A stretch of 64,000 bases of DNA from Thiohalophilus sp. (GCF_034522235.1 NZ_JAXHLN010000003.1:1922001-1986000), one strand, 5' to 3'. Shown: positions 1-10,744, numbered from the stretch's first letter. A program made the numbers and translations. The notes: generated from the sequence alone by a model not told the origin.

Positions 1-324
1 GATTTGATCACCCGGAATAACCGGCTGCTTGAAACGGGCATTATCAATGCCGACAAAATAATACAATGAAGTGCCGTCCGGTTTACGTCCCACGGTCTGA
101 AAAGCCAGAATTCCGGTCGCCTGAGCCAGAGCCTCGAGGATCAGTACCCCCGGCATAATCGGATGGTTGGGGAAATGCCCGGGAAAATAGGGCTCGTTAT
201 GGCTGACATTTTTAATCCCGACAAGTGATTTTCCCGGTTCGCACTCCAGGACCTTGTCAATCAGCAGAAACGGATAGCGATGCGGCAAATGTTCAAGAAT
301 TTCATAAATATTCAACGAGACCAA
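1..324 (-). CDS. fabZ: 3-hydroxyacyl-ACP dehydratase FabZ (3' end outside window)
   Basis: Dehydratase of type II fatty-acid synthesis: removes water from 3-hydroxyacyl-ACP in the cytoplasm. About 108 codons are visible, reading from the right; the C-terminus lies beyond base 1. The hot-dog signature is clear: [13 protein letters not shown] near the start, then [20 protein letters not shown], which holds the catalytic His and Glu of the family. No ATG is available. I chose the TTG at 322-324 because AGGGG lies 7 bases before it; a second in-frame TTG at 313-315 is possible. It follows lpxD by about 25 bases, the usual lpxD-fabZ order, so acyl chains for lipid A and phospholipid are made from one operon. 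Confidence 0.93.
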   Translation of the reverse strand, partial: MVSLNIYEILEHLPHRYPFLLIDKVLECEPGKSLVGIKNVSHNEPYFPGHFPNHPIMPGVLILEALAQATGILAFQTVGRKPDGTSLYYFVGIDNARFKQPVIPGDQI

Positions 325-349
325 AATTCAACCCCTATATAACGATATC

Positions 350-1366
350 TTATTTCCCCTGGCGGGATTCCAATTCCTTAATGCGTTTGGCCATCTCGTT
401 CAACTGCTTGAATCTGACAGCATTTTTGTGCCACTGACGATTCGTGTCCAGTGGCACACCGGAAGAATATACCCCCGATTCCCGAATAGTATGGGTCACC
501 AGCGACATGCCGGTAATCGTCACATTGTCCGCAATTTCTATGTGCCCGGCAATAGCCACCGCGCCGGCAATCATGCAATGACAGCCAATCTGCGTGCTGC
601 CGGCAATGGCGGTGCAGGCGGCAACCACCGTATGCGCGCCAATCCGGACATTATGCGCTACCTGTATCAGATTATCGAGCTTGACGTTCTCCCCGATAAT
701 GGTGTCCTCTATCGCACCACGGTCTATCGTGGTGTTGGCCCCAATTTCAACATCATCACCGATGATCACTCTGCCGATCTGGGGTATTTTCAACCAGGTT
801 CCTTTGTCGTTGGCCTGCCCAAATCCGTCACCACCGATGACCACACCCGGATGAATAATAGTCTGTTTACCAATAATGCAGTCTTGCCGGATTGTAACAT
901 TTGCCTGCAAGTAGCTGCCCTCACCAATTTCCACTCCGGACTCGACCACACAACCCGGACCCAGGGAAACATTCTCCCCCACTTTAACCAAAGGTCCGAT
1001 ATAACAGTGGGGGCCGATGGAAACCGATTCCGGGATTTGAACGGATTCATCTACAACCGCAGCGGGATGGACGCCGGAAACAGGCCTGCTCTCCGGGTAT
1101 AACAGGCCGGCCAGTCTGGCGTAAGAGGCATACGGATCATCAACGACCAGTGAATTTACCGGACAATGCTCAAGGTCTGTCTGTCTTAGAATTACAGCCG
1201 AGGCTCGTGTGTCCTGAAGGTATTGCCGATAAGAAGGGCTGGTTAAAAAGGTAATGCTACCGGGGCCGGCATTATTCAGTGTTGCAACGCTATCGATGAC
1301 GGCATCACCGTCACCGACAACCCGCCCTCCAATGTGCTTGGCAAGTTGTTGCAAAGTAAATTTCAC
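350..1366 (-). CDS. lpxD: UDP-3-O-(3-hydroxyacyl)glucosamine N-acyltransferase LpxD
   Basis: Third step of lipid A synthesis: transfers a 3-hydroxyacyl chain from ACP to the 2-amino group of UDP-3-O-acyl-GlcN. About 338 residues. An N-terminal uridine-binding domain is followed by a left-handed parallel beta-helix of hexapeptide repeats (VSIGPHCYIG, IGEGSYLQANV and so on) and a C-terminal helix. The conserved stretch GGDGFGQANDKGTWLKIPQIG is present, as is QVAHNVRIG, whose His is the catalytic base in the family. An in-frame TTG exists at 1381, but GTG at 1364-1366 is preceded by AGGG at 6 bases and gives the usual start MKFTLQQLA. It lies between skp and fabZ. Confidence 0.95.
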   Translation of the reverse strand: MKFTLQQLAKHIGGRVVGDGDAVIDSVATLNNAGPGSITFLTSPSYRQYLQDTRASAVILRQTDLEHCPVNSLVVDDPYASYARLAGLLYPESRPVSGVHPAAVVDESVQIPESVSIGPHCYIGPLVKVGENVSLGPGCVVESGVEIGEGSYLQANVTIRQDCIIGKQTIIHPGVVIGGDGFGQANDKGTWLKIPQIGRVIIGDDVEIGANTTIDRGAIEDTIIGENVKLDNLIQVAHNVRIGAHTVVAACTAIAGSTQIGCHCMIAGAVAIAGHIEIADNVTITGMSLVTHTIRESGVYSSGVPLDTNRQWHKNAVRFKQLNEMAKRIKELESRQGK

Positions 1367-1382
1367 GTAATGCCCTGTCAAA

Positions 1383-1913
1383 TTACTTATTAGTGGTCTT
1401 TGAATCGTATTGCGCGCTTAAACGCTCCAGAACTTGCTCGCTCAGATCGACTGCATCAGAAGCATAGATAACATTATCGCCAAAAACGATATCGAAATCC
1501 TTGTCCTTGGCAAGAGTAACAATAGTGTCATAGACGAGCTTTTGCAGTTTATTCAACTCATCATTTCGACGTATATTCAAATCTTCATTGAATTCTTCGC
1601 GAGTACGCTTGATTTCACGCTTTTCCAGAACAATTTGCCGCTCTTTTTTCTTGCGAACTTCATCGCTCATAACACCGGCATCCTTTGCCATCTCTTCTTC
1701 CAGCTGCTTGAGCTTTCTTTGCATCGCAACTATTTTGTCGTCACGCGGGGCGAACTCCTCTTCCAGTTTCTTGCGCGCAGCATCAGCCTGTGGCGCTTCC
1801 TTAAGTACCAGCGCAATATTAACAAAACCAATCCGGGTCTCTGCATTGGCAACAGAAAGTCCTGACACGAGAAAAAGCGTCAGAGCGAGATATTGCAGCC
1901 AGATTTTACGCAA
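1383..1913 (-). CDS. skp: Periplasmic chaperone Skp/OmpH
   Basis: Periplasmic holdase that carries unfolded outer-membrane proteins to the BAM complex. 176 residues. There is a signal peptide (MRKIWLQYLALTLFLVSGLSVANA, cleaved before ETRIGFVN), the OmpH beta-core motif IGFVNIALVLKEAPQ, and then a long charged coiled-coil region from about residue 45 to 130 that would form the Skp tentacles. It starts at TTG (1911-1913) with AGGTG about 8 bases upstream; no ATG is available nearby. It sits directly behind bamA, as in most gammaproteobacteria, matching its role as a delivery factor. Confidence 0.93.
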   Translation of the reverse strand: MRKIWLQYLALTLFLVSGLSVANAETRIGFVNIALVLKEAPQADAARKKLEEEFAPRDDKIVAMQRKLKQLEEEMAKDAGVMSDEVRKKKERQIVLEKREIKRTREEFNEDLNIRRNDELNKLQKLVYDTIVTLAKDKDFDIVFGDNVIYASDAVDLSEQVLERLSAQYDSKTTNK

Positions 1914-1941
1914 CGTTAATCACCTCGAACTTGATTAATGA

Positions 1942-4224
1942 TTAAAAATCAGAACCCATAGTGAACTGGAAGTTTTGCACGTCATCACCCGGTTTATCGT
2001 TTAGCGGTACGGCATAACTAAAGCGCAGGGTGCCAATCGGCGCCAGCCACATGAACGCGAGCCCCGTCGAAGTCCGTAAATTATCCCATTCGACCGTCTC
2101 ATCCGGTCCAAAAACATTACCCACGTCAAAGAATGCAGCAATCCGGGTGGACTGACTCTGCTCGACGAAAATGTTTGGCAATATCAGCTCCAGATTACCC
2201 ACGACCCGTTTGTTGCCGCCCAGCGGATCCCCGGTGGAACCTTCCGGCCCCAGACTGTTACTGTCGTAACCACGTACCGAACGACTGCCACCCGCATAGT
2301 AGTTCATATGTGGCGGCAGTCCATTTATTTCGGTATCACCATAGCTGTCGCCATAGCCCAGATTCAATTCGGTAGACAGGGTGATATTCTCACTAAGACC
2401 AAAATATTTCTGGAGCTGGGTATTGATTTTGTAATATTCCAGGTCACTGCCGGGAACGGAGGAACTGACTGACAGGGAGGTTAACGAACCCGAGTCGGCC
2501 AAAATCGCCCGGTTGCGACTGTCTCGTCGCCAGCCCAGGGACAGTTCGTAATTATCATAAACACTACCATTTTGATCTATAAAATCAAGTATTTCCTGTG
2601 CCACAGTATTGCCGGGTATGAGCTCTGTGCCCTCGTAACCCAGACTAAGGTTCAGGCGCGTGATTTCCGACAAGGGAATACCGTAATTCATTGAAATCCC
2701 TTTACTATTGGTCGTATAGCGGGTCAGCTGCGCCTCTTCCGCGTCAACCTCCCGCCAGTACACATTGAACCCCCGGCTGATGCCGTCATCCGTGTAGTAC
2801 GGGTTCGTATAACTCAAATTATAGTACTTGGTAACGTCACTGTTGTTGAGATTTAGCCCCAGTCGTTTACCGGTGCCAAGGAAGTTCTGCTGGGTAAGTC
2901 CGAAATTGATCAGTGGCCCCTGGTTATCCGAATAACCTATCCCCGCGGTTAAAGAGCCGGTCGGACGCTCCTTGACATTGATATTGACATCGACCTGATC
3001 GCTGGTACCACGAACAGACGGTGTTTCAACGGAAACCTGCTCAAAAAATCCCAGTCTGTTAAGACGCGTCCGTGACTGAGCGACTTTCTCGGTGGAAAGC
3101 CAATCCCCTTCATGCTGACGCATTTCCCGTCGTATAACTTCATCACGAGTCTTGGTATTTCCCGTGATGGTGATGCGGCGGACATAAACTCGCCTGCCCG
3201 GATCAACTGACAAGGTTAGCGCAACGGTTTTTGTATCCTTATCAAGATCGGGGATCAGGTTAACATTGGCAAAGGCATAACCTCTTTCCGCCAGCTTATC
3301 GCTGATGTTGCTTGTCGTTTCCGTGCTTTTCCTGTGCGAATAGACCTCATCCACTTTCAGTGTTATCAATTCATCGATTTCTTCTTTGGTAACAATCGTT
3401 TCTCCAGTCACTTTGATATCGCTAACAATATACTGCTCGCCTTCGGTGATATTGACCGTGACATAGACCTCCTGCCTGTCCGGCGTCAGGGAAACCTGGC
3501 TGGAATCGATATTAAAATTGATATAACCCCGATCAAGATAATAGGAGCGTAGGCTCTCCAGATCGGCACTTAATTCCTGACGTGAATATTGGTTGCGGCC
3601 AAAGTACGAATTGGCCGCCAGAGAAAAGTTTTTCAGCAGCTCCTCATCATCAAAATCCTTATTCCCAACAATATTGACAGAGTAAATTTCCGCGGAAACG
3701 CCTTCTGCAATATTAATTTCGATATCAACACGATTTCGTTCCAGTGGTGTAGTTATAGTTTCAATCTCGACACCGTATTTACCCTGTCCATAATATTGGC
3801 GTTCCAGCTCCTGAGTAACCTTATCCAGTGTCGAACGGTCCATAACCTGGCCACGCACCAGACCAATCTGCTGTAGTGACGACTCGAGCTGCTCGTCCGG
3901 AATACTGTCATTACCCTCGATACGAATATCAGCAATCGCCGGGCGTTCGGCGACAAAGACAATCAAATCATCCCCTTCGCGCTCCAGTTTGACATCTTTA
4001 AAAAATCCGGTCTGATAAAGAGCCCTTATCGCCCGGCTACTTAATTCAGGATCGAGTCTGTCGCCTGCCTTGAGTGGCAAATAGTTGAATACCGTGCCCG
4101 CAGAAATACGCTGAAGTCCTTCCAGACGAATATCTTTGATGACAAACGGTTCGAACGCCAGTGCCGGGATGACCAAACTTATCCACAACAATGCGATCAG
4201 AGCGCTTTTTAATAAAAACTTCAT
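1942..4224 (-). CDS. bamA: Outer-membrane protein assembly factor BamA
   Basis: Central subunit of the BAM complex that inserts beta-barrel proteins in the outer membrane. 760 residues, somewhat short of the E. coli protein but normal for the family. Signal peptide 1-23 (ending LVIPALA), five POTRA domains from about 24 to 420 (the first begins FVIKDIRLEGLQRIS), then the 16-strand barrel. The barrel carries the substrate-loop motif RGYDSNSLGP and ends in a Phe-terminated beta-signal (FTMGSDF). The ATG start at 4224 is clear. It lies 6 bases behind rseP and 28 bases before skp. Confidence 0.97.
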   Translation of the reverse strand: MKFLLKSALIALLWISLVIPALAFEPFVIKDIRLEGLQRISAGTVFNYLPLKAGDRLDPELSSRAIRALYQTGFFKDVKLEREGDDLIVFVAERPAIADIRIEGNDSIPDEQLESSLQQIGLVRGQVMDRSTLDKVTQELERQYYGQGKYGVEIETITTPLERNRVDIEINIAEGVSAEIYSVNIVGNKDFDDEELLKNFSLAANSYFGRNQYSRQELSADLESLRSYYLDRGYINFNIDSSQVSLTPDRQEVYVTVNITEGEQYIVSDIKVTGETIVTKEEIDELITLKVDEVYSHRKSTETTSNISDKLAERGYAFANVNLIPDLDKDTKTVALTLSVDPGRRVYVRRITITGNTKTRDEVIRREMRQHEGDWLSTEKVAQSRTRLNRLGFFEQVSVETPSVRGTSDQVDVNINVKERPTGSLTAGIGYSDNQGPLINFGLTQQNFLGTGKRLGLNLNNSDVTKYYNLSYTNPYYTDDGISRGFNVYWREVDAEEAQLTRYTTNSKGISMNYGIPLSEITRLNLSLGYEGTELIPGNTVAQEILDFIDQNGSVYDNYELSLGWRRDSRNRAILADSGSLTSLSVSSSVPGSDLEYYKINTQLQKYFGLSENITLSTELNLGYGDSYGDTEINGLPPHMNYYAGGSRSVRGYDSNSLGPEGSTGDPLGGNKRVVGNLELILPNIFVEQSQSTRIAAFFDVGNVFGPDETVEWDNLRTSTGLAFMWLAPIGTLRFSYAVPLNDKPGDDVQNFQFTMGSDF

Positions 4225-4230
4225 ATATAT

Positions 4231-5598
4231 CTAGTTCCCAGCCAATCGCATAATATCATTGTAAAATGCCAGGCCCATCAACATCATCAGAAGAAAAATT
4301 CCGATCATACGTCCCGTCATCTCAGTTTCTTCCGATACCGGGCTACCTTTTACCATCTCCACCACATAGAACATCAAATGGCCGCCATCAAGAATAGGGA
4401 TGGGTAACAAATTCAGAATGCCCAGACTGATACTGACAATCGCCAAAAAATTCAGAAACCGGTTCAAACCGGCACTGGCGGATAGTCCCGCGTGTTTGGC
4501 GATATTGATCGGACCGCTGAGATTTTTGACGGAAACCTCCCCGGTAAACAGTTTTCCGAGCATCTTCAAAGTCAGGACTGTCATTGATCCAGTCTGGGCC
4601 ACTGCTTTCGGGATCGCCCCCAGCACCGAATGATCATAATAGACAACCATCCCATCCGGGATTGTGCCAGGGTCAAGGGGGCCTATGCCAATTTGACCGA
4701 TTTCACGGCCGTCATTTTCAATTCGGCGTGGCGTGATGACTACGGTACGAATTGCGTCACCACGTGAAATTTTAAATGCTAACTCCACGCCTGGGCGCTG
4801 CCTGACGTATTCAGACATATCGGTAAACTGATTAATTTGTCGCCCATCAATCGCCAGAATACGATCGCCCTCTTGCAGCCCGGCCAGCTCGGCCGGGGAT
4901 CCTTCGAGTACCTGTCCTACGCGGGGTTCGACACGGGGACGCCATGGTTTAAAACCGATCAGTTCAAACAGATTATCCGGGTCCAGTTCGCCTTGAATTT
5001 GATCTAATGCCAGTTGATGTTGCGATTCTGAGCCCGCAGGACTGCGCAGGGTGACGCTAATGGACTCCCGATCTACCACAGCCGGAAGAAGCTGATTCAT
5101 GGCAACTTCCCAGACCGGCGTCGGTGTACTGTTAATGGCGACAATTTCATGCTCTGACCGGAAATCCGCCTTAGCCGCAATAGAGTTCTCTGCCACATCC
5201 CCGATAACCGGTTTCAGCGCATTGGTGCCGATAATAAACATCAGCCAGAAAGCCAGAATCGCAAACAGGAAATTGAATGCCGGGCCGGCAGCAACAATGG
5301 CAAATCGCCTCCATATAGGTTGGTGATTGAAGGCTCGATGTTTTTCCTCGTCTTTTACCGGTCCGTCTTTTTCATCCAGCATCTGCACATAACCGCCCAG
5401 CGGCAATGCTGAAATCATATATTCAGTACGATCCTTTCCGCGTACCACCCGCAAGATGGGGCGTCCGAAGCCAATCGAATAACGTAATACCTTGACACCG
5501 AGTTTTTTGGCAACCCAGAAATGTCCGAACTCATGTACCGCAATAAGCACACTGATTGCAACAAGAAACGCCAGAGTAAAATAAATAAAATCCAGCAT
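4231..5598 (-). CDS. rseP: RIP metalloprotease RseP (site-2 protease)
   Basis: Inner-membrane zinc protease that cuts the anti-sigma factor RseA inside the membrane during the sigma-E envelope-stress response. 455 residues. The zinc motif HEFGH is at residues 22-26 in the first transmembrane helix. Two PDZ domains follow (about 115-300), and the C-terminal membrane domain contains PIPILDGGH near residue 400, supplying the third zinc ligand. The ATG overlaps the dxr stop by one base (TAATG), so translation is probably coupled. Position beside bamA is standard and fits a link between outer-membrane assembly and envelope stress. Confidence 0.96.
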   Translation of the reverse strand: MLDFIYFTLAFLVAISVLIAVHEFGHFWVAKKLGVKVLRYSIGFGRPILRVVRGKDRTEYMISALPLGGYVQMLDEKDGPVKDEEKHRAFNHQPIWRRFAIVAAGPAFNFLFAILAFWLMFIIGTNALKPVIGDVAENSIAAKADFRSEHEIVAINSTPTPVWEVAMNQLLPAVVDRESISVTLRSPAGSESQHQLALDQIQGELDPDNLFELIGFKPWRPRVEPRVGQVLEGSPAELAGLQEGDRILAIDGRQINQFTDMSEYVRQRPGVELAFKISRGDAIRTVVITPRRIENDGREIGQIGIGPLDPGTIPDGMVVYYDHSVLGAIPKAVAQTGSMTVLTLKMLGKLFTGEVSVKNLSGPINIAKHAGLSASAGLNRFLNFLAIVSISLGILNLLPIPILDGGHLMFYVVEMVKGSPVSEETEMTGRMIGIFLLMMLMGLAFYNDIMRLAGN

Positions 5599-6788
5599 TA
5601 TTTAACTCTGGTGTGGGCTTGATGAATATATTCATGCGCATACTGCCGCGCCTGCTCATCATCCGCCAGGATGGTATCCAAATCGCTCGCATCGCGGCTG
5701 CTCATGACATTGAGTACAGATTTAACTACATCAGCAATACCAGTAAAACCCAGCCCGTTATCCAGAAATGCCTGTACCGCAACCTCATTGGCGGCATTCA
5801 GGATAGTCGGAGCAGTACCACTCTGTCGGGCGGCGTGTTCCGCCAGTTGCAGACAGGGAAAACGTTCATAATCCGGCCTTTCAAAATCCAGGTGCGCTAC
5901 ATCAAACAGATCAAGCCTGTCGACCCCGGAATCCATGCGCGCCGGCCAGGCCATGGCATGGGCGATCGGGGTGCGCATATCCGGCTGACCCAACTGGGCC
6001 AGGACCGAACCGTCATTATACTCTACCATCGAATGCACGACACTTTGAGGATGTACGACGATCTGGATAAAATCGGGCACAGCGTCAAACAACCAACAGG
6101 CTTCGATAAGCTCCAGCCCCTTATTCATCATGGTTGCTGAATCAACCGATATTTTGCGCCCCATATCCCAATTCGGATGTGCAACTGCCTGTTCCGGGGT
6201 AACTGCGCCAAGTTGACTCAATGGTGTTTGACGAAACGGTCCGCCGGAGCCGGTCAACAAAATTCGCCTGACGCCGAGCTCTTTGACATTGCCTGCGAGC
6301 CTGCCCGGTATGCATTGAAAAATCGCATTATGTTCACTATCAATAGGTAACAGCTCTGCCTGGTTTTCCTTGATCGCGTCCATGAACAATCTGCCGGACA
6401 TTACCAGTGCTTCCTTATTGGCCAACAGCACCCGTTTACCGGCCCGTGCAGCCGCAAGTGTTGGCTGCAGGCCGGCGGCACCGACAATAGCAGCCATCAC
6501 ATAATCGGTACGCTTATCCGATGCCACTTGAATCAATCCGTCGATACCGGCCAATACCCGCGTATCCAGAGCGGCTTGCTGCAGCTTTTGTTGCAATTGT
6601 TCTGCAGCCTGCGGGTCGACCATGACCGCATATTCGGGTTGATATGCGCGACATTGCTGGTACAGGCGCTCGACCTGGGTATTGGCGGTAAGTGCAAACA
6701 CGGAAAATTGATCCGGATGGCGCGCAATGACATCCAGTGTACTCAGACCAATCGAACCGGTTGCGCCAAGCAGGGTCACCTGTTTCAT
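5598..6788 (-). CDS. dxr: 1-deoxy-D-xylulose 5-phosphate reductoisomerase
   Basis: Second enzyme of the MEP isoprenoid pathway: rearranges and reduces DXP to MEP with NADPH. 396 residues. The NADPH-binding loop GATGSIG is at 8-14. The metal and substrate motif [10 protein letters not shown] lies near 150, LTGSGGPF near 180, and the central signature with [23 protein letters not shown] follows. The start overlaps the cdsA stop by four bases (ATGA) and its stop overlaps the rseP start. It feeds the undecaprenyl diphosphate made by uppS a little upstream. Confidence 0.97.
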   Translation of the reverse strand: MKQVTLLGATGSIGLSTLDVIARHPDQFSVFALTANTQVERLYQQCRAYQPEYAVMVDPQAAEQLQQKLQQAALDTRVLAGIDGLIQVASDKRTDYVMAAIVGAAGLQPTLAAARAGKRVLLANKEALVMSGRLFMDAIKENQAELLPIDSEHNAIFQCIPGRLAGNVKELGVRRILLTGSGGPFRQTPLSQLGAVTPEQAVAHPNWDMGRKISVDSATMMNKGLELIEACWLFDAVPDFIQIVVHPQSVVHSMVEYNDGSVLAQLGQPDMRTPIAHAMAWPARMDSGVDRLDLFDVAHLDFERPDYERFPCLQLAEHAARQSGTAPTILNAANEVAVQAFLDNGLGFTGIADVVKSVLNVMSSRDASDLDTILADDEQARQYAHEYIHQAHTRVK

Positions 6789-7615
6789 GCGCTCAACTCC
6801 AGCAGAAAGAGGCCACCGGCAAAAACCGGTGCGGCGGCGGTCAGGCTGTCAATGCGATCCATAATGCCACCATGACCGGGAAGGATGTGCCCGCTATCCT
6901 TGACGCCGGCCTGACGTTTAAACAGACTTACTACCAGATCACCCGCGACGGAGAACACCACCACCAACAGGCTGATCGCAATAAACCACAGATAAGCCGA
7001 CCCGACCAGCTTAAACCACCACCCGGCGATCAACGCCATCAATAAACAGCTCAGCAACCCACCGGCCACCCCTTCCCAGCTTTTACCGGGGCTGACGTTA
7101 TACAGCAGTTTATGCCGCCCAAAGGCACGGCCGGCAAAATAGGCCCCGCTATCGGCAACCCAGATCAACAACAGCAGATACATCACCCACTGCGGGCCGA
7201 AGGGTTCGCGGTGACGCAATACCAGCAAGGCGACAAACGGACCAAGAACAATCCCGATCCCGGCTAACAGTCGGAACAGGCTGAAATCTGAACGACTTAC
7301 CGTATGATGATAAAAATAAAATAGACCAGCGAAAGCCAACAACCAGAAGGCGGCAATCACCAGGTAGAGAATATCCAGAATGCGATCCTGTAATGTAGCG
7401 TAAAAAACTGTCGCGCCCATTAGCGCAAACATACCAACCACGTAAAACAGTCGCGGACCCGGTTGCGATAACCCGGCCAGGCCACCCAGCTCCCAGGCGG
7501 CCAGAGAAAAAATCGCCAGCAATAATATGATGAAACCCGTTTCCGGTAGCGCAAAAAGGGCCCATATCGTCAGCGGAGCCAGAATTAACGCGGTCAACAC
7601 CCGTTGCTTAAGCAT
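6785..7615 (-). CDS. cdsA: Phosphatidate cytidylyltransferase CdsA
   Basis: Makes CDP-diacylglycerol from phosphatidic acid and CTP, the branch point of membrane phospholipid synthesis. About 276 residues with roughly eight membrane segments. The family signature near the C-terminus is intact: [20 protein letters not shown] followed by [10 protein letters not shown] chose the ATG at 7613-7615 ([14 protein letters not shown]), which overlaps the end of uppS, over a longer in-frame extension to 7699 that would run deep into uppS and has no hydrophobic or conserved character. Confidence 0.94.
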   Translation of the reverse strand: MLKQRVLTALILAPLTIWALFALPETGFIILLLAIFSLAAWELGGLAGLSQPGPRLFYVVGMFALMGATVFYATLQDRILDILYLVIAAFWLLAFAGLFYFYHHTVSRSDFSLFRLLAGIGIVLGPFVALLVLRHREPFGPQWVMYLLLLIWVADSGAYFAGRAFGRHKLLYNVSPGKSWEGVAGGLLSCLLMALIAGWWFKLVGSAYLWFIAISLLVVVFSVAGDLVVSLFKRQAGVKDSGHILPGHGGIMDRIDSLTAAAPVFAGGLFLLELSA

Positions 7616-8384
7616 GTTTAAGCTGCTCCACCTGTTCACCGGTGCGGCCAAAACGACGTTGTCGATCTGCGAACGAGGACAGTGCCTGCTCCAGCTCATT
7701 GCGGTTAAAGTCCGGCCACAAGATATCGGTAAAATAGAGTTCGGTATAGGCCAGTTGCCAGATCAGGAAATTACTGATGCGCTGTTCGCCACCGGTGCGA
7801 ATAAACAGATCGGGTTCCGGCAAATCATGCATATTGAGTTGCCCGGCAATCCGCTCGGCATCAATTTGCTCCGGCGTCAGTTCACCTTGCTGTACCTGCC
7901 GGACAAGATGCTGAACAGCCTGGGTAATATCCCATTTACCGCCGTAATTGGCGGCAATATTCAGGATCAACCGGTTATTATCAGCGGTGAGGGATTCAGC
8001 CTCGCGGATGCGTTTACGGATCTTTTCGGGAAAGGCACTGGTGTCACCAATGATGCGCAGTTGCACTTCGTTTTTGTGTAATTTCTTGGCCTCATGTTCC
8101 AGCGCGGTCAGAAACAGGTCCATCAACAAACCGACTTCCTTCTGGGGTCGCCGCCAGTTTTCGCTGGAAAAAGCAAACAGCGTCAGAACCTGTATGCCTT
8201 TCTCGCCGCAAGCCCGGACAATTTCACGCACGGATTCCACCCCGGCCCGATGGCCGGCAAACCGCGGCAAATGACGTTGCTGTGCCCAGCGGCCATTACC
8301 ATCCATGATGATGGCGACATGACGAGGCAGGCTCACATAGCCATCGCGCTCCTCATTACTGATATCCTGGGGCATACTGCTCAT
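7608..8384 (-). CDS. uppS: Undecaprenyl diphosphate synthase UppS (IspU)
   Basis: cis-Prenyltransferase that builds C55 undecaprenyl diphosphate, the lipid carrier for peptidoglycan and O-antigen. 258 residues. The diphosphate-binding motif IIMDGNGRWA is at about 25-34, with the catalytic Asp at 28. LTLFAFSSENWRRP and the RTGGEQRISNFLIWQLAYTE block near the C-terminus are also present. ATG at 8384 is used; a second ATG three codons later is possible. It is coupled to cdsA by an 8-base overlap. Confidence 0.96.
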   Translation of the reverse strand: MSSMPQDISNEERDGYVSLPRHVAIIMDGNGRWAQQRHLPRFAGHRAGVESVREIVRACGEKGIQVLTLFAFSSENWRRPQKEVGLLMDLFLTALEHEAKKLHKNEVQLRIIGDTSAFPEKIRKRIREAESLTADNNRLILNIAANYGGKWDITQAVQHLVRQVQQGELTPEQIDAERIAGQLNMHDLPEPDLFIRTGGEQRISNFLIWQLAYTELYFTDILWPDFNRNELEQALSSFADRQRRFGRTGEQVEQLKHA

Positions 8385-8426
8385 TGAATAATAAAACTCG
8401 GGTCATATGTTCGCATCAGGACCGTT

Positions 8427-8984
8427 TCAGATCTCCATGAGATCTTTTTCTTTCGCTTCCAGCGCCTCATCGACTTTGGCAATATATTTGTCCGTGAGTT
8501 TTTGTATGTCTTCTTCTGCCTTGTGTTCTTCATCTTCAGTGATCTCTTTATCCTTCAACAGGCTTTTAAAATCACTGATCGCATCGCGACGGATATTTCG
8601 AATCGCAACGCGGGTGTTTTCCCCTTCCTGACGAACAATACGGATCATATCCTTACGCCGCTCTTCCGTCAGCGTGGGCAATGGCACCCGAATGACCTCG
8701 CCGGCCGTGGCCGGATTCAGCCCCAGGTCCGATTCAAGAATCGCTTTTTCGACCTTTTGCACCATGGGTTTTTCCCAGGGCTGAACCGTCAGCGTCCGCG
8801 CATCACCAACAGAGATACTCGCGACCTGGTTCAAAGGAACCTGTGATCCGTAATATTCCACCATGACATGGTCCAGCAGGCTGGTATGAGCCCGACCGGT
8901 CCGCAGCTTGGTCAGTTCGGTCTTCAAGGCCTCGACACTTTTGCCCATGCGGCTTTCTGCATCTTTTTTAATATCATTAATCAT
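8427..8984 (-). CDS. frr: Ribosome recycling factor
   Basis: Splits post-termination ribosomes together with EF-G. 185 residues, exactly the family length. It has the two long helix segments of the three-helix bundle (starting [20 protein letters not shown]), the conserved [14 protein letters not shown] and the central [16 protein letters not shown]. The ATG is preceded by GGGAG at 8 bases. It lies between pyrH and uppS, the normal order. Confidence 0.97.
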   Translation of the reverse strand: MINDIKKDAESRMGKSVEALKTELTKLRTGRAHTSLLDHVMVEYYGSQVPLNQVASISVGDARTLTVQPWEKPMVQKVEKAILESDLGLNPATAGEVIRVPLPTLTEERRKDMIRIVRQEGENTRVAIRNIRRDAISDFKSLLKDKEITEDEEHKAEEDIQKLTDKYIAKVDEALEAKEKDLMEI

Positions 8985-8996
8985 GCATAACGCTCC

Positions 8997-9713
8997 CTAC
9001 TCAACCAGCGTGCCTTCACTCTCACCCATCACCAGGCGCATGAGAGCACCGGGTTTGGTCATATTAAATACGCGAATCGGGATATTGTTGTCCCGGCATA
9101 AAACAATCGCCGTGGTATCCATTACCGCCAGCTTCTGTTCGATGACCTGGTCATATCCCAGTTTTTCAAACCGTTTGGCGGAGGGGTCCTTGACCGGATC
9201 AGCGGAATAGACACCATCCACCTTGGTTCCCTTGACCACCACATCGGCGCCGATCTCAATGCCACGCAGACTGGCCGCCGTATCAGTGGTAAAAAAAGGA
9301 TTACCGGTACCGGCCGCAAATACAACGACCCGATTTTTTTCCAGATGGCGAATCGCCCGTAAACGGATGTAATCCTCGCATACCGTATGGATAGGCAAGG
9401 CCGACATGACCCGTACCTGGAGCTCCTGACGCTTTATCGCATCCTGCAGCGCCAGGGCATTAATGACCGTCGCCAGCATACCCATATGATCGGCGGTAAC
9501 CCGATCCATTCCTTCGGATGCCAGATTGACGCCACGGAAGATATTACCGCCGCCGATAACCATGGCTACCTGAACACCAGCCTGATTGATTTCCTTGACA
9601 TCCGCGGCGATGCTATTGATCACCGCCGGATCGATGCCGTATTCATGCTCGCCCATCAGGGCCTCGCCGCTCAGTTTGAGCAGTATGCGTTTATATATAG
9701 GTGTCTTGGCCAT
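8997..9713 (-). CDS. pyrH: Uridylate kinase
   Basis: Phosphorylates UMP to UDP with ATP; hexameric amino-acid-kinase-fold enzyme. 238 residues. The phosphate loop KLSGEALMG is near residue 13, [10 protein letters not shown] at about 53, [15 protein letters not shown] at about 75, and the ATP-site [12 protein letters not shown] at about 138. Start codon ATG at 9713. It sits 12 bases upstream of frr and 32 bases behind tsf in the same transcription unit. Confidence 0.97.
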   Translation of the reverse strand: MAKTPIYKRILLKLSGEALMGEHEYGIDPAVINSIAADVKEINQAGVQVAMVIGGGNIFRGVNLASEGMDRVTADHMGMLATVINALALQDAIKRQELQVRVMSALPIHTVCEDYIRLRAIRHLEKNRVVVFAAGTGNPFFTTDTAASLRGIEIGADVVVKGTKVDGVYSADPVKDPSAKRFEKLGYDQVIEQKLAVMDTTAIVLCRDNNIPIRVFNMTKPGALMRLVMGESEGTLVE

Positions 9714-9745
9714 ATGTTATCGTTGTTATATTGATGATTTCGGGT

Positions 9746-10627
9746 TTAGTTCTTCGCCTGAGCCATAACCTCCTCGGCGAAGTTCTCCTGTTTCTTCTCG
9801 ATACCTTCGCCAACCTCAAAGCGGACAAAACGGTGTACAGTCGCCCCTGCGGACTTAAGCAGCTGCTCCACGGTCTGGTCTGCATCCTTGACGAAAGGTT
9901 GGCCCAGAAGCGTTACTTCTTTCAGGAACTTCTTGATACGCCCCTCGACCATTTTCTCAATAATATCAGCCGGCTTGCCGCTTTCGGCCGCCTGGGAGGA
10001 AAAGATTTCTTTTTCCTTTTCGATCACATCGCCGGGCACATTTCCCTCGGAAACGCAGACCGGGCTGCTGGCGGCGATATGCATGGCCAGATCCTTGCCT
10101 AACTGGTCATCTCCGCCTTCCAGATCAACCACCACACCGATACGGCTGCCGTGCATGTAATGACTTAATGTTCCTTTGGCTTCAATGACTTCGAATCGAC
10201 GCACAGCCATATTTTCGCCGATTTTGGCGATCAAGGCCTTGCGAGTTTCTTCGATGCTGGTGCTGTCACTGTCACTGATCGGCATGGCCATCAGGGCATC
10301 CAGATCGGCCGGCTTGTCAGCCAGTACACGCTCAGCCACATTGTTTACCAGATTCTGGAAATCTTCGCCTTTGGTGACAAAATCGGTTTCGCAGTTAACT
10401 TCCACAATCGCGGCGGTCTTGTTGTCAGGGGTGACCTTGATTGCAACCAGACCCTCGGCGGCGGTGCGGCCGGCCTTCTTGTCGGCTTTCGCCATGCCGG
10501 ACTTGCGCATCTGCTCAATGGCCGCATCAAGATCGCCGTCAGTTTCAACCAGAGCTTTTTTACATTCCATCATGCCCGCGCCGGTACGTTCGCGCAGTTC
10601 CTTAACCATTGCAGCTGTAATTGCCAT
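9746..10627 (-). CDS. tsf: Elongation factor Ts
   Basis: Nucleotide exchange factor for EF-Tu. 293 residues. The N-terminal UBA-like segment ([24 protein letters not shown]) is followed by the core with the EF-Tu-contacting motif TDFV at residues 81-84. The ATG start is unambiguous. It is separated from rpsB by 117 bases that contain a strong terminator-like hairpin, so its level is probably set partly by readthrough from rpsB, as known for rpsB-tsf in enterobacteria. Confidence 0.97.
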   Translation of the reverse strand: MAITAAMVKELRERTGAGMMECKKALVETDGDLDAAIEQMRKSGMAKADKKAGRTAAEGLVAIKVTPDNKTAAIVEVNCETDFVTKGEDFQNLVNNVAERVLADKPADLDALMAMPISDSDSTSIEETRKALIAKIGENMAVRRFEVIEAKGTLSHYMHGSRIGVVVDLEGGDDQLGKDLAMHIAASSPVCVSEGNVPGDVIEKEKEIFSSQAAESGKPADIIEKMVEGRIKKFLKEVTLLGQPFVKDADQTVEQLLKSAGATVHRFVRFEVGEGIEKKQENFAEEVMAQAKN

Positions 10628-10683
10628 GAACCCTGTCCTCTAATCTGTATTAGCTGTTAGCTCAAATCTGTTTGTGAAAATCC

Positions 10684-10710
10684 GAAAAAGGGGGCGTTGC
10701 CCCCTTTTTC
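10684..10710 (-). terminator. Intrinsic terminator/attenuator between rpsB and tsf
   Basis: Perfect 12-bp stem with a 3-base loop: GAAAAAGGGGGC at 10684-10695 and its complement at 10699-10710. On the transcribed (minus) strand the G/C stem is followed by TTTTTC, as in a Rho-independent terminator. It lies inside the rpsB-tsf operon, so partial termination would reduce tsf relative to rpsB. The A-tract on the other side makes it look bidirectional, but nothing is transcribed toward it from the left. Confidence 0.8.
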
Positions 10711-10744
10711 TTTATTGTTACCCAGGTTGCCAGTAACGTGAGCC